A stretch of 64,000 nt of DNA from Paludibacteraceae bacterium (GTDB lineage Bacteria; Bacteroidota; Bacteroidia; Bacteroidales; Paludibacteraceae): the NCBI GenBank assembly GCA_017962085.1, contig JAGCWA010000012.1, forward strand, positions 35,253 through 99,252, written 5' to 3'. The translations under genes and the position numbers were made by a program. Shown here piece after piece: positions 17,169-26,371 of this stretch (position 1 is the stretch's first letter; every line of letters starts with the position of its first letter). Under the pieces are notes generated by a model. It was not told the origin of the DNA, did no database searches, and saw only the letters and a program-made list of their open reading frames with translations.

Positions 17169-18047
17169 ATGAATAAGAAAGAAATAGTAAAAAACCTCGC
17201 AAAAATCACCGACCAGGAAAAATTCATGAAGACGGAGGGCGGCAAGCAACCGTCTATTCCTGTCATCGAGAAAATCATAGAGACAATCCAACAAATCATC
17301 TTCCCGGGTTATTTCGGTGCGGAGATCCGTAGCACGGAAAGCCGCCACTACCACGTGGGCGTGAGCATAGAGAACTTGGAGAAATACCTGAAGGAACAGA
17401 TAAGCCTCAGTTTCAAGAGTTTCAAAGGGGAGGAAATCCAAGAGGACAAGAGCGACGAAATCGTTTTGCAGTTCATCGACACCATCCCTGAGATAAAAAG
17501 GGTTCTGTACACGGACATCGAAGCGATGGCGAAAGCTGACCCGGCCGTCACCGCCTACGGAGAGATCATCTTCTGCTACCCGATCGTACAGGTGATGCTC
17601 CACTACCGCGTGGCACACGCCCTCCTGAAACTAGGTGTGCCTGTACTGCCCCGCATCATCACGGAGTTGGCGCACTCCAAGACGGGTATCGACATCCACC
17701 CGGGCGCACAGATCGGTGAATACTTCGCCATCGACCACGGCACAGGTGTCGTCATCGGCGAGACCAGCATCATCGGCAACCACGTCACCCTCTACCAAGG
17801 TGTTACGCTCGGCGCCAAGAAATTCGCCAAGAACGAGCAGGGTGTCCTGCTCAACACGCCAAGGCACCCTATCATTGAGGATAATGTCACTATCTACTCC
17901 AACTCCTCTATCCTAGGACGCATCACCATCGGACACGACACCATCGTGGGCGGTAACATCTGGGTCACCCAGAGCGTCAGACCATACTCGAAGATCGTTC
18001 AGCAAAGGGCGGTCGAGGAGATGTTCGCCGACGGTGCAGGAATATAA
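17169..18047 (+). CDS. cysE: Serine O-acetyltransferase
   Basis: Makes O-acetylserine from serine and acetyl-CoA, the carbon acceptor for the cysK products in this window. The 292-residue chain has an alpha-helical N-terminal domain and a left-handed beta-helix of hexapeptide repeats. The active-site region reads GIDIHPGAQIGEYFAIDHG, followed by GVVIGETSIIGNHVTLYQGV. The long N-terminal domain is typical of the form found in Bacteroidetes and plants. It is followed after 24 bp by the ThiD-AraC fusion gene, linking sulfur and vitamin B6 genes. Confidence 0.93.
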   Translation: MNKKEIVKNLAKITDQEKFMKTEGGKQPSIPVIEKIIETIQQIIFPGYFGAEIRSTESRHYHVGVSIENLEKYLKEQISLSFKSFKGEEIQEDKSDEIVLQFIDTIPEIKRVLYTDIEAMAKADPAVTAYGEIIFCYPIVQVMLHYRVAHALLKLGVPVLPRIITELAHSKTGIDIHPGAQIGEYFAIDHGTGVVIGETSIIGNHVTLYQGVTLGAKKFAKNEQGVLLNTPRHPIIEDNVTIYSNSSILGRITIGHDTIVGGNIWVTQSVRPYSKIVQQRAVEEMFADGAGI

Positions 18048-18071
18048 CCCAACGGAGAGTCCCCTCTGCCT

Positions 18072-19163
18072 ATGAAGAGCGACACCCCTATCCTAAGCAT
18101 CACCGGCTCCGACGGTTTTGGCGAGACGGGCATACAGTCCGACATCCAAACCATCTCGGAACTGGGGGGCCACCCGCTCTCCATCATCACCTCCGTATCC
18201 GTAGAAAAGGGCGATGGCTCCAGAAGGATATTCGACCTGCCCGTAGAGATCGTCACGGAACAGGCCCAATCCATCATCGAGAAGGCGAAACCCAAGGCTA
18301 TCAAGATCGGGCTGATACGAGACGATCAGGCCATCCGACGGCTGAGGAATGAAGTCATCGCCTGCAAGACCATCGTCTGCGACCCTGGTATCATCTCCTC
18401 CGACGGCACCCCCCTCGTGCGCAAGGAAACCCTCGAAGCGATAAAAAAACACCTGATACCCATTTCCACCCTGCTCATCATCAAATGCGAGGAGGCCAAG
18501 CTCCTACTAGGCAAGGAGATCTTCACAGACGATGACATGGTGGCGACAGCCGAAGCCTTTTCCGACATGGGGGCGGAGGCCATCATGCTCCGTGGCGGGC
18601 ACCAGACCGAGGGACGCATCACCACCCTGCTCTACCACAAGGGAAGGAAGCGTTTCTTCTCTTCCCACAACATGGACGGCTGGCAGAAGCATGGAGTCAG
18701 CGGGGCGCTCTCCTCCGCCATCGCTGTGAGGCTGGCGTTGGGCGACGATATCCCTACCGCCATCCGCAACGCGCACGACTACATCCACAGCCAAGTGGTC
18801 TACGCCGTGCCCTCCCCCGACAAAGCCTACCGGAACGCGGACCTGTACAACCAACTCATGTCACTCATCTCCGAGCATTACCGTCACGCACACGACGTGG
18901 CCTACTATGCGGACCAGCTATCCATCACCCCAAGGTACCTTTCCCAAGTGACCAATAAGGCAGTGGGCAAAACGCCTAAGCAGGTGATAGACAACTACCT
19001 GATACAAGAATCCATCCAACTATTGGAGACCTCCCGCCTCACCATCCAAGAGGTGGCGGACAAGTTAGGATTCACCTCACAAGCCATGTTCTGCAAATTC
19101 TTCCGCCACTACGAAAAAGTATCCCCTTCCCAGTTCAGGAAATCCTCCTCTTTGTATTTTTAA
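18072..19163 (+). CDS. Degenerate ThiD/PdxK-like kinase domain fused to AraC-type DNA-binding domain
   Basis: Residues 1-247 follow the ThiD (HMP/HMP-P kinase) fold and residues 262-357 form an AraC-type double helix-turn-helix (DVAYYADQLSITPRYLSQV, IQEVADKLGFTSQAMF). The kinase part has lost key residues: the GTGC anion-hole/catalytic motif is GVSG (208-211, Cys replaced by Gly211), the TPN of the conserved TPNxxEA segment is IIK (136-138), and the pyrimidine-binding Gln of ThiD is Glu45. I infer a ligand-sensing regulator, not an enzyme. pdxS-pdxT start 100 bp downstream behind two direct repeats, so vitamin B6 or its precursors are the likely effector. Automatic pipelines would probably call it a kinase. 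Confidence 0.8.
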   Translation: MKSDTPILSITGSDGFGETGIQSDIQTISELGGHPLSIITSVSVEKGDGSRRIFDLPVEIVTEQAQSIIEKAKPKAIKIGLIRDDQAIRRLRNEVIACKTIVCDPGIISSDGTPLVRKETLEAIKKHLIPISTLLIIKCEEAKLLLGKEIFTDDDMVATAEAFSDMGAEAIMLRGGHQTEGRITTLLYHKGRKRFFSSHNMDGWQKHGVSGALSSAIAVRLALGDDIPTAIRNAHDYIHSQVVYAVPSPDKAYRNADLYNQLMSLISEHYRHAHDVAYYADQLSITPRYLSQVTNKAVGKTPKQVIDNYLIQESIQLLETSRLTIQEVADKLGFTSQAMFCKFFRHYEKVSPSQFRKSSSLYF

Positions 19164-19171
19164 GTACAATA

Positions 19172-19205
19172 TTTTACCAAATAGGAATACTTGTTTTTCC
19201 AAATA
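19172..19205 (+). promoter_or_regulatory. Direct-repeat operator in front of pdxS
   Basis: TTTTACCAAATA (19172-19183) and TTTTTCCAAATA (19194-19205) are the same 12-mer with one mismatch, spaced 22 bp, two helical turns on one face of the DNA. The second copy covers the expected -33 position of a promoter whose -7 is CACCTTTG (19218-19225). This is the usual layout of an AraC-family activator site and lies directly after the AraC-fusion gene. Confidence 0.6.
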
Positions 19206-19262
19206 ACACATTCTGTCCACCTTTGCACCCAAAATAAGAAATTCATAAAAAACAAAGGACAG

Positions 19263-20135
19263 ATGGAAGACAGAACTATTCTTAACCGCAACCTCGCGCA
19301 GATGCTGAAGGGCGGTGTAATCATGGACGTGACAACCCCAGAACAGGCTCGTATCGCTGAAGCGGCGGGCGCATGCGCCGTCATGGCGTTGGAAAGGATC
19401 CCGGCTGACATCCGCGCGGCAGGCGGTGTATCCCGCATGAGTGACCCTAAGATGATCAAAGGCATACAAGAGGCCGTATCTATCCCGGTGATGGCTAAGT
19501 GCCGTATCGGACACTTCGCCGAGGCGCAGATCCTGGAGGCGATCGAAATCGACTACATCGACGAGAGCGAGGTGCTCTCACCAGCCGACGACGTATACCA
19601 CATCGACAAACGTAAATTCAAAGTGCCTTTCGTCTGCGGTGCGAAAGACCTTGGCGAGGCATTGCGCCGTATCAACGAGGGCGCGACCATGATCCGTACC
19701 AAGGGTGAACCTGGCACGGGCGATGTGATCCAAGCCGTTAGACACATGCGCATGATGCAGAGCGAGATCAGAAGACTCGGTTCGCTCAACGACGACGAGC
19801 TCTACGAGGCGGCTAAGCAATTGCGTGTGCCTTTCGACCTCGTGAAATTCGTGCACGACAACGGCAAACTCCCAGTCGTGAACTTCGCGGCAGGTGGTGT
19901 GGCTACCCCAGCGGACGCAGCCTTGATGATGCAATTGGGCGCTGAGGGCGTCTTCGTCGGCAGCGGTATCTTCAAGAGCGGTGACCCTGTGAAACGCGCG
20001 CAGGCGATCGTGAAGGCCGTGACCAACTACAACAACCCTAAGATCTTGGCCGAGTTGAGCGAAGACCTTGGCGAGGCCATGGTCGGTATCAACGAGAGCG
20101 AAATCCAACTATTAATGGCTGAAAGAGGAAAATGA
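19263..20135 (+). CDS. pdxS: Pyridoxal 5'-phosphate synthase subunit PdxS
   Basis: Synthase subunit of the ribose-5-phosphate-dependent vitamin B6 pathway; it combines ribose 5-phosphate, glyceraldehyde 3-phosphate and ammonia from PdxT. The 290-residue product carries the hallmark segments [38 protein letters not shown] and [13 protein letters not shown]. The ATG at 19263 matches the family's N-terminus; an upstream in-frame extension to 19191 would overlap the operator and promoter and is rejected. pdxT overlaps by 4 bp. Confidence 0.97.
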   Translation: MEDRTILNRNLAQMLKGGVIMDVTTPEQARIAEAAGACAVMALERIPADIRAAGGVSRMSDPKMIKGIQEAVSIPVMAKCRIGHFAEAQILEAIEIDYIDESEVLSPADDVYHIDKRKFKVPFVCGAKDLGEALRRINEGATMIRTKGEPGTGDVIQAVRHMRMMQSEIRRLGSLNDDELYEAAKQLRVPFDLVKFVHDNGKLPVVNFAAGGVATPADAALMMQLGAEGVFVGSGIFKSGDPVKRAQAIVKAVTNYNNPKILAELSEDLGEAMVGINESEIQLLMAERGK

Positions 20136-20698
20136 GAATAGCGATATTAGCATTACAAGGAGCATTCGAGGAACACCAACGAATGCTCCATTCTTTACAT
20201 GTGGAGACATTCCTTGTAAGGAAACTGAGCGACTGGCAACAACCGAAAGACGGCGTGATCCTCCCCGGCGGAGAGAGCACCGCAATGCTCCGGATCATGA
20301 AGGACGAAGAGCTGCTCCTCCCTATCCGTCAGGACATCGCCAACGGTTTGCCCGCCTTCGGCACCTGCGCCGGCATGATCCTCTTAGCGAAGGAGGTGGA
20401 GAACGACACGAGGGAAAGAATCGCCACCATGGACATTTCCGTGTTGCGGAACGCCTACGGCAGACAACTCGGCAGTTTCTTCGTCGACGAAGAGTTCAAA
20501 GGAATAGGCAACGTGCCGATGACCTTCATCCGCGCCCCTTACATCACACAGGTACGCGAGGGCGTCGATGTGCTTTCCAGCCACGACGGGCATATCATCG
20601 CTGCCCGCCAAGGCAAACAACTCGTCACCTCGTTCCACCCTGAACTAAACGAGGACACGAGAATCCATCAGTATTTCCTGAATATGATCCAAGAATAA
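20132..20698 (+). CDS. pdxT: Glutaminase subunit PdxT of PLP synthase
   Basis: Supplies ammonia from glutamine to PdxS. The 188-residue protein is a class I amidotransferase: GGESTAMLR oxyanion segment, nucleophile Cys in [11 protein letters not shown] and His-Glu in SFHPELNED. The start overlaps the pdxS stop as ATGA, indicating translational coupling. PLP made here would serve the many PLP enzymes in the window (four CysK/CBS types, the CGL-like enzyme, PatB). Confidence 0.96.
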   Translation: MRIAILALQGAFEEHQRMLHSLHVETFLVRKLSDWQQPKDGVILPGGESTAMLRIMKDEELLLPIRQDIANGLPAFGTCAGMILLAKEVENDTRERIATMDISVLRNAYGRQLGSFFVDEEFKGIGNVPMTFIRAPYITQVREGVDVLSSHDGHIIAARQGKQLVTSFHPELNEDTRIHQYFLNMIQE

Positions 20699-20799
20699 CA
20701 TTCAAGTAATTATCTTAGATATTAAGAGCCTTAACTATGTCCACCTGTTTCGTTTTTGCATAGAATATCAGTCATAGCATCTACCCTTCCCACCCCTTC

Positions 20800-20816
20800 A
20801 TAGAATAAAAATCTAC
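20800..20816 (+). promoter_or_regulatory. 17-bp palindromic operator, copy 1 (cysK/nitrogenase-like operon 1)
   Basis: ATAGAATAAAAATCTAC has TAGA/TCTA arms. Its last base is 87 bp before the -33 element. It is one of four related sites with nearly identical placement (also 28517, 33937 and 40715). Confidence 0.6.
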
Positions 20817-20902
20817 AAAAACCTATCGGTGGATTCCAATATTAGTATATCATTCCATCGTATATTTATTATACAGATAATTTATCCATAATTTTAAATA
20901 TG

Positions 20903-20934
20903 TTTGGTGAATTAATCTACCTGCAGTAAATTTG
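20903..20934 (+). promoter_or_regulatory. Promoter of cysK/nitrogenase-like operon 1
   Basis: TTTG (20903-20906), a 20-bp spacer and TAAATTTG (20927-20934). The bases after it, CAATGTCAAA, resemble the CAATATCAAA after the promoters at 28651 and 34070. Confidence 0.75.
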
Positions 20935-20997
20935 CAATGTCAAACGATAGCAAAACGATAGCGAATACAATAACATAACGAATAGGAGGATTTGAAA

Positions 20998-21936
20998 ATG
21001 GCAAAGATTATTGAAAGTTCATTGGAGTTGATTGGCAAGACGCCAATTTTGAAACTCAACAATTACGCAAAGAACGCAGGTGTAAAAAACGCAACGCTTT
21101 TGGCGAAGTTGGAGTACCTTAATCCTGCAGGTTCAGTCAAGGACCGTATCGCCCTTGCGATGATCGAGGATGCGGAGAAGAAAGGTGTTCTGAAAGCAGG
21201 CGCCACCATCATCGAGCCAACATCCGGCAACACGGGTATCGGATTGGCCGCAGTAGCCGCAGCTAAGGGTTACAAGGCGATCTTGACCTTGCCTGACACG
21301 ATGAGCGTGGAGCGTAGAAACCTTCTCAAGGCTTACGGTGCGGAGATCGTATTGACCGAAGGCGCAAAGGGAATGAAGGGTGCCATCGCTAAGGCGGAGG
21401 AACTCAACAAGGAGATCAAAGGTTCTGTTATCTTGGGTCAATTCGTGAACCCTGCCAACCCTAAGATTCACCGCGAGACCACAGGTCCTGAGATCTGGGA
21501 CCAGACAGACGGTAAGGTGGACATCTTCGTGGCTGGTGTAGGTACTGGCGGTACATTGTCAGGTGTGGGCGAATTCCTGAAATCCAAGAACCCGAACGTG
21601 AAGGTAGTAGCTGTGGAGCCTGCCACATCACCTGTCTTGTCAAAAGGAACAGCTGGTTCACACAAGATCCAAGGTATCGGTGCGGGCTTCGTTCCAGAGA
21701 CGTTGAACACGAAGATTTATGACGAGGTGATCGCCATAGAGAACGAGGACGCCTTCACCGAGGGAAGGAAATTCGCGGTGAGCGAAGGTATCTTGGTGGG
21801 TATCTCCTCAGGTGCGGCGCTAAAGGCTGCCTCCATCTTGGCGGAACGTCCTGAGAACAAAGGGAAGAACATCGTGGTTCTCCTACCTGACTCTGGCGAC
21901 AGATACTTGTCAACCGCCTTGTTCTCAAACAATTAA
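20998..21936 (+). CDS. cysK: Cysteine synthase (O-acetylserine sulfhydrylase), copy 1
   Basis: Joins sulfide with O-acetylserine to give cysteine, using PLP. The 312-residue product shows the PLP lysine in NPAGSVKDR, the substrate loop [10 protein letters not shown] and the phosphate-binding [14 protein letters not shown]. The ATG at 20998 is preceded by AGGAGGA (20984-20990); a TTG two codons earlier is not needed. It is almost identical over its length to the copy at 58612. It heads the stretch leading into the NifB/NifH-like genes and no U-tailed terminator in the same direction separates them. Confidence 0.95.
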   Translation: MAKIIESSLELIGKTPILKLNNYAKNAGVKNATLLAKLEYLNPAGSVKDRIALAMIEDAEKKGVLKAGATIIEPTSGNTGIGLAAVAAAKGYKAILTLPDTMSVERRNLLKAYGAEIVLTEGAKGMKGAIAKAEELNKEIKGSVILGQFVNPANPKIHRETTGPEIWDQTDGKVDIFVAGVGTGGTLSGVGEFLKSKNPNVKVVAVEPATSPVLSKGTAGSHKIQGIGAGFVPETLNTKIYDEVIAIENEDAFTEGRKFAVSEGILVGISSGAALKAASILAERPENKGKNIVVLLPDSGDRYLSTALFSNN

Positions 21937-21978
21937 TCACTGAATCTCGCATACATTCAGCGTATGCCGATGGCAAAA

Positions 21979-22022
21979 AAGGCCGTCGGGAAGGGGGACT
22001 ACATTCCATGCCCGGCGGCCTT
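21979..22022 (+). terminator. Hairpin between cysK and the NifB-like gene
   Basis: AAGGCCGTCGGG (21979-21990) pairs with CCCGGCGGCCTT (22011-22022) with one G-U pair. On the plus strand it ends in only two T; on the minus strand it is followed by a T6 run. It could attenuate readthrough into the nitrogenase-like genes or protect the cysK mRNA end. Confidence 0.5.
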
Positions 22023-22072
22023 GCCTACAATTAGTTAACACATCGTTTCAAACATATCTTCTACATGCGTCG

Positions 22073-22990
22073 ATGGCTGAAAAGTTGTCGAAGGGGGGAT
22101 TATTATATCTAAAATTTATGACTGAGAACCAAGAGAGATTACGCAATAACCATCCATGTTTTGCCTCTAAACCGGGCAATCTGGGAAGGATTCACTTGCC
22201 TGTCAGTCCGGCATGTAACATCGGTTGCCGTTTTTGCAGCCGCGTGCTGAACGACACGGAGAACCGCCCAGGTGTTACGGCGAAGGTGATCAAACCGGAG
22301 GAGAGCATCGCCATCCTTAGAAAGGCGCTGAAGATATGTCCAGACATCAAAGTGGTAGGCATCGCTGGACCGGGCGACACGCTGGCGACCGACACAGCCT
22401 TGGAGACCTTCCGCCTAGTGGACAAAGAGTTCCCGCACCTGCTCAAGTGTATGAGCACCAACGGATTACTGCTCGACGAGAAGGCGGACCAAGTGATTGA
22501 GTCCAAGATCGATTCGCTGACGGTGACCGTGAATGCGATCGACCCTGAGATCGAGGCGAAGCTGAACAAGTTCGTCCTCTACCATGGGAAGAAATACGAT
22601 GCTTACGAGGGCGCCAAAATATTGATCGAGAACCAGCTGAATGGTATCCGCAAGGTAGCGAAGAGTGGTATCACCGTAAAGGTCAACACCGTACTGGTGC
22701 CACGGATCAACAGGAGCCACATCGAGCAGATCGCCAAGACGGTTTCCTCCTTAGGCGCCTCCATCTACAACATCATCCCGCTGATACCGACCTACGAACT
22801 GAAAGACGAGAAAGCGCCTTTCTGCTTCGAGATCGAGGAGGCGAGGAAAAGCGCAGGGAAGTACATCGACGTCTTCCGCCATTGCAACCGCTGCCGTGCG
22901 GACGCGGTGGGCGTGCCAGGCGTGAGCGAGTTCTCCAAGGAGGTATATTCAGAAGATTTTGTAGTATCAGACACTTTTTCACATGGATGA
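22073..22990 (+). CDS. nifB: NifB-like radical SAM protein (cofactor precursor synthesis)
   Basis: NifB enzymes fuse two [4Fe-4S] clusters with a SAM-derived carbon to form the 8Fe precursor of nitrogenase cofactors. The 305-residue product has HPCF near the N-terminus, the radical SAM motif Cys48-x3-Cys52-x2-Cys55 (PACNIGCRFCSR), a further cysteine at 126 (LLKCMSTNG) and the NifB-specific C-terminal pair Cys271/Cys274 (HCNRCRADAVG). The NifX-like domain often fused to NifB is encoded separately by the next gene, which overlaps by 8 bp. It is the only NifB in the window and probably serves both D/K pairs. Confidence 0.88.
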   Translation: MAEKLSKGGLLYLKFMTENQERLRNNHPCFASKPGNLGRIHLPVSPACNIGCRFCSRVLNDTENRPGVTAKVIKPEESIAILRKALKICPDIKVVGIAGPGDTLATDTALETFRLVDKEFPHLLKCMSTNGLLLDEKADQVIESKIDSLTVTVNAIDPEIEAKLNKFVLYHGKKYDAYEGAKILIENQLNGIRKVAKSGITVKVNTVLVPRINRSHIEQIAKTVSSLGASIYNIIPLIPTYELKDEKAPFCFEIEEARKSAGKYIDVFRHCNRCRADAVGVPGVSEFSKEVYSEDFVVSDTFSHG

Positions 22991-23348
22991 CAAGAAGCAG
23001 TACAACGCATTTCGAGTAGCGGCGGCCTCGACGGACGGATACACGGTCGACACGCACTTTGGCAGAGCCACGGACTTCTACATTTACCAGTTCTTCGAGG
23101 GAGAATGGGTCTACGTGGAGAGACGTACGGCACCCCCGGTTTGTCAGAACGGAGTACACTCCAAGGACGACATGGAGAAGCGGGTGGAACTCTTCTCCGA
23201 CTGCCAATACGTCACCGCGTCACGCATCGGAATAGGAGCCAGCGCCCTGCTGACACAGAAGGGGATCGTGGCGATGGCCTTGCCGGGCGAGCTGACCGAC
23301 GCTTTAGACAAAATTTATTCTTACAACGAAATTCAAAACTTATTTTAA
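22983..23348 (+). CDS. NifX/NafY-like cofactor carrier domain protein
   Basis: A 121-residue protein of the dinitrogenase iron-molybdenum cofactor biosynthesis family. The motif VDTHFGRATDFYIYQF near residue 21-36 is the usual HFG signature, and the rest gives the alpha/beta fold of about 110 residues. Family members bind cofactor precursors and pass them between proteins. Its overlap with the NifB-like gene suggests that a fused NifB (SAM domain plus NifX domain) has been split or never fused here. Confidence 0.82.
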   Translation: MDDKKQYNAFRVAAASTDGYTVDTHFGRATDFYIYQFFEGEWVYVERRTAPPVCQNGVHSKDDMEKRVELFSDCQYVTASRIGIGASALLTQKGIVAMALPGELTDALDKIYSYNEIQNLF

Positions 23349-23377
23349 TTATTCACCCGCCACATTTCGTGGCATAA

Positions 23378-24241
<864 letters not shown>

Positions 24242-24293
24242 TTAAGAGTTAAGAGTTAAGAATTAAGAGTTTAAAGGTAAAAGTTGATAGTTT

Positions 24294-24764
24294 ATGAGGT
24301 ACAAAATTGCGGTTGCCACATCTGACGGAGTGAATGTAGACCTGCATTTTGGGTCGGCTCGGAGCTTCGACATCTACACGGTCGACGATACGGACTTCCT
24401 GAAAATAGAGACCAGGGATGTCCCAACCTCAGACGATCAGGTTCTCCCGAGCACCAACAATGTCGGTGGCGAGACTGGTTGTGGCACAAATAATGGCGAC
24501 GGCTGTAACTCCGGTTGTGGCACCGGCTGCGGAAGCAAGAACGGTTGCGACAACGGAGGAAAGTCGGAAGCCGTGGAGTCGCTTTCCGATTGCCGATGTG
24601 TGATCTGCAAAAAGATCGGGCGCAACATCCTGAAACAGTTCGAGCGCAAGGCGATATCGGTTTTCGACATCGAAATGCCTATCAAAGAGGCCTTGGAGAA
24701 GATCGTCGCCTACTACTACAAAATCGACGAGAGGAAGCTGAAGTTTAAAAATCAAGAAGAATAA
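24294..24764 (+). CDS. NifX-like protein with Gly/Cys-rich insertion
   Basis: A 156-residue protein with the NifX-like N-terminal motif VDLHFGSARSFDIY (15-28) and a C-terminal segment of the same fold (106-140). Between them is an insertion of Gly, Asn and Cys with cysteines at 63, 71, 75, 79 and 85, followed by Cys100, Cys102 and Cys105 (DCRCVICKK). The closely spaced cysteines suggest metal or Fe-S cluster binding. It sits between the H and D genes, 9 bp before D, so a role in delivering or inserting a cofactor into the D/K protein is likely. The insertion is absent from the first NifX-like protein in this operon. Confidence 0.75.
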   Translation: MRYKIAVATSDGVNVDLHFGSARSFDIYTVDDTDFLKIETRDVPTSDDQVLPSTNNVGGETGCGTNNGDGCNSGCGTGCGSKNGCDNGGKSEAVESLSDCRCVICKKIGRNILKQFERKAISVFDIEMPIKEALEKIVAYYYKIDERKLKFKNQEE

Positions 24765-24772
24765 AATTCATT

Positions 24773-26335
24773 ATGGCGAATAGAATCAATTTAAATATGA
24801 CCACCGTCGAGAACCGCGAGTTGCGGCTCGGCACGATCATCGGGTGGGACGGCTCGGCCAAGCAGCTGATCGAACAGTCTGCCTACGACGAGCGAAGCGT
24901 AAAGAAGCACGGAGGCTGCAAGGGCGCCGGACAAGGCTGTAGGCTTTGCGAGTTGCAGAGCCCGCTGAACCAAGAGACGATGTGTTCCAATGCCATCGTA
25001 CAGTGTCAGATCGGTAACCTTACCGATTGTGTCTTGATTGACCATGCGCCTATCGGATGTAGTAGTGAATGTGCGAAGTTCAACCTCTCCATGCACAAGG
25101 GATTGGAACGTCGTGGCAAGCCTCAGCAGAACACACTTAACATGAGTACCAACCTCCAAGAGAAAGACATGGTGTTCGGTGGTAGCGCCAAACTTCGTCA
25201 GGCTATTCGTATCGCCAAAGAGCGTTACAATCCGAAGGCTATCTTCATCGCCATGGCCTGCGCGACGGCCATCACGGGCGAGGATATCGACAGCGTGGCG
25301 GAGGAGTTGGAGCCAGAGGTGGGTGTGCCTATCATCCCACTGCACTGCGAGGGCTTCCGAAGCAAACACTGGAGTACCGGTTTCGACGTGGCTTTCCATG
25401 GTGTTTTGAGACAGATTGTTGAAAGACATCCGAAAAAGAAACAGAAAGATTTAATCAATATCATCGCCTTGTGGGGTACGGACTGGTTCACCGACTTGTT
25501 GAAACCGCTTGGCTTGCGGGTGAACTACCTTTTGGACTGTGCTTCGTTCGAGGAGATCCGTCAGGCTTCGGAGGCCGTGGCGACAACAACTTTCTGTGAA
25601 ACCCTTGGTGGTTACATGGGAGCTGCGTTGGAAGACCAATTTGGAGTCCCTCAAATCGACGCCCCACAACCTTACGGAATCAAAGGAACGGACGCTTGGT
25701 TGCGTGCTATCGCGAAAGTGGTAGGCAAAGAGAAAGAGGCAGAAGCGTTCATTGAAAGCGAACATAAGCGTATCGCTCCTAAGTTGGAGGAGTACCGCGA
25801 ATACTTCAAAGGCAAGTACGGAATGGTGCTCACCGGTTCCGCCTACGCCCACGGCTTGATCAGCGTGTTGGCTGAGTTGGGCATCAAGAACGAGGCCGCC
25901 CTAGTATTCCACCACGACCCAGTCTACGACGGTGCGGGTAAGAACCAAGACACCTTGAAGGAGTTGGTCGAGACCTACGGTGATATTCCTCACTACACGG
26001 TCAGCAAGACACGTGCCTTCCAGTTGCCTCAACTCTTGAAACGTGTGAAGACGGACTTCCTGATCATCCGTCACCCAGGTCTCGCCTCAGTGGCCGGACA
26101 CCTTGGTGTGCCAACCTTCGCCTTAGGCGACGAGCACATCCCTGTGGGTTACGACGGAATCCTGCGTGTGGGTGAGATCCTGAAGGGTGTGTTGGCCCGC
26201 ACGAAGTTCAACAAGACACTGCAGCGCCACGTACGCTTGCCTTACAACGATTGGTGGTTCAGCCAGACCGATCCGTTCAAGCTCACCAACGACAAGGAGG
26301 TCTTCAAGGAGATCGAAGAGCGATTGGGCGAATAA
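24773..26335 (+). CDS. Nitrogenase-like component 1 alpha (D) subunit, pair 1
   Basis: A 520-residue NifD homologue. Candidate P-cluster ligands are Cys71, Cys96 (HAPIGC) and Cys163 (ACATAITGED), matching NifD Cys62, Cys88 and Cys154. Cys275 (TFCETLGGYMG) matches the cofactor ligand Cys275, and His455 (GDEHIPVGYDG) is placed like cofactor ligand His442. NifD Gln191 and His195 are replaced by Trp200 and Phe204 in CEGFRSKHWSTGFD, so N2 reduction is unlikely. Sulfur genes all around favour a C-S bond reductase such as methylthio-alkane reductase (MarD-like). Extra N-terminal cysteines (49, 56, 59) are notable. The precise substrate is not visible from sequence. Confidence 0.85.
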   Translation: MANRINLNMTTVENRELRLGTIIGWDGSAKQLIEQSAYDERSVKKHGGCKGAGQGCRLCELQSPLNQETMCSNAIVQCQIGNLTDCVLIDHAPIGCSSECAKFNLSMHKGLERRGKPQQNTLNMSTNLQEKDMVFGGSAKLRQAIRIAKERYNPKAIFIAMACATAITGEDIDSVAEELEPEVGVPIIPLHCEGFRSKHWSTGFDVAFHGVLRQIVERHPKKKQKDLINIIALWGTDWFTDLLKPLGLRVNYLLDCASFEEIRQASEAVATTTFCETLGGYMGAALEDQFGVPQIDAPQPYGIKGTDAWLRAIAKVVGKEKEAEAFIESEHKRIAPKLEEYREYFKGKYGMVLTGSAYAHGLISVLAELGIKNEAALVFHHDPVYDGAGKNQDTLKELVETYGDIPHYTVSKTRAFQLPQLLKRVKTDFLIIRHPGLASVAGHLGVPTFALGDEHIPVGYDGILRVGEILKGVLARTKFNKTLQRHVRLPYNDWWFSQTDPFKLTNDKEVFKEIEERLGE

Positions 26336-26371
26336 TTCCTCTAAGTTTTTAACATCAAAAGAATCAATCAA

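Noticed and set aside
18072-19163. Functional HMP kinase ThiD
   Set aside because: The catalytic GTGC and TPN motifs are replaced and no other thiamine gene is nearby; the AraC domain and pdxST context favour a regulator.
19161-19177. A fifth copy of the 17-bp sulfur operator upstream of pdxS
   Set aside because: It shares TTTTAC, but its distance to the promoter differs and the sequence is better explained by the TTTTwCCAAATA direct repeat.
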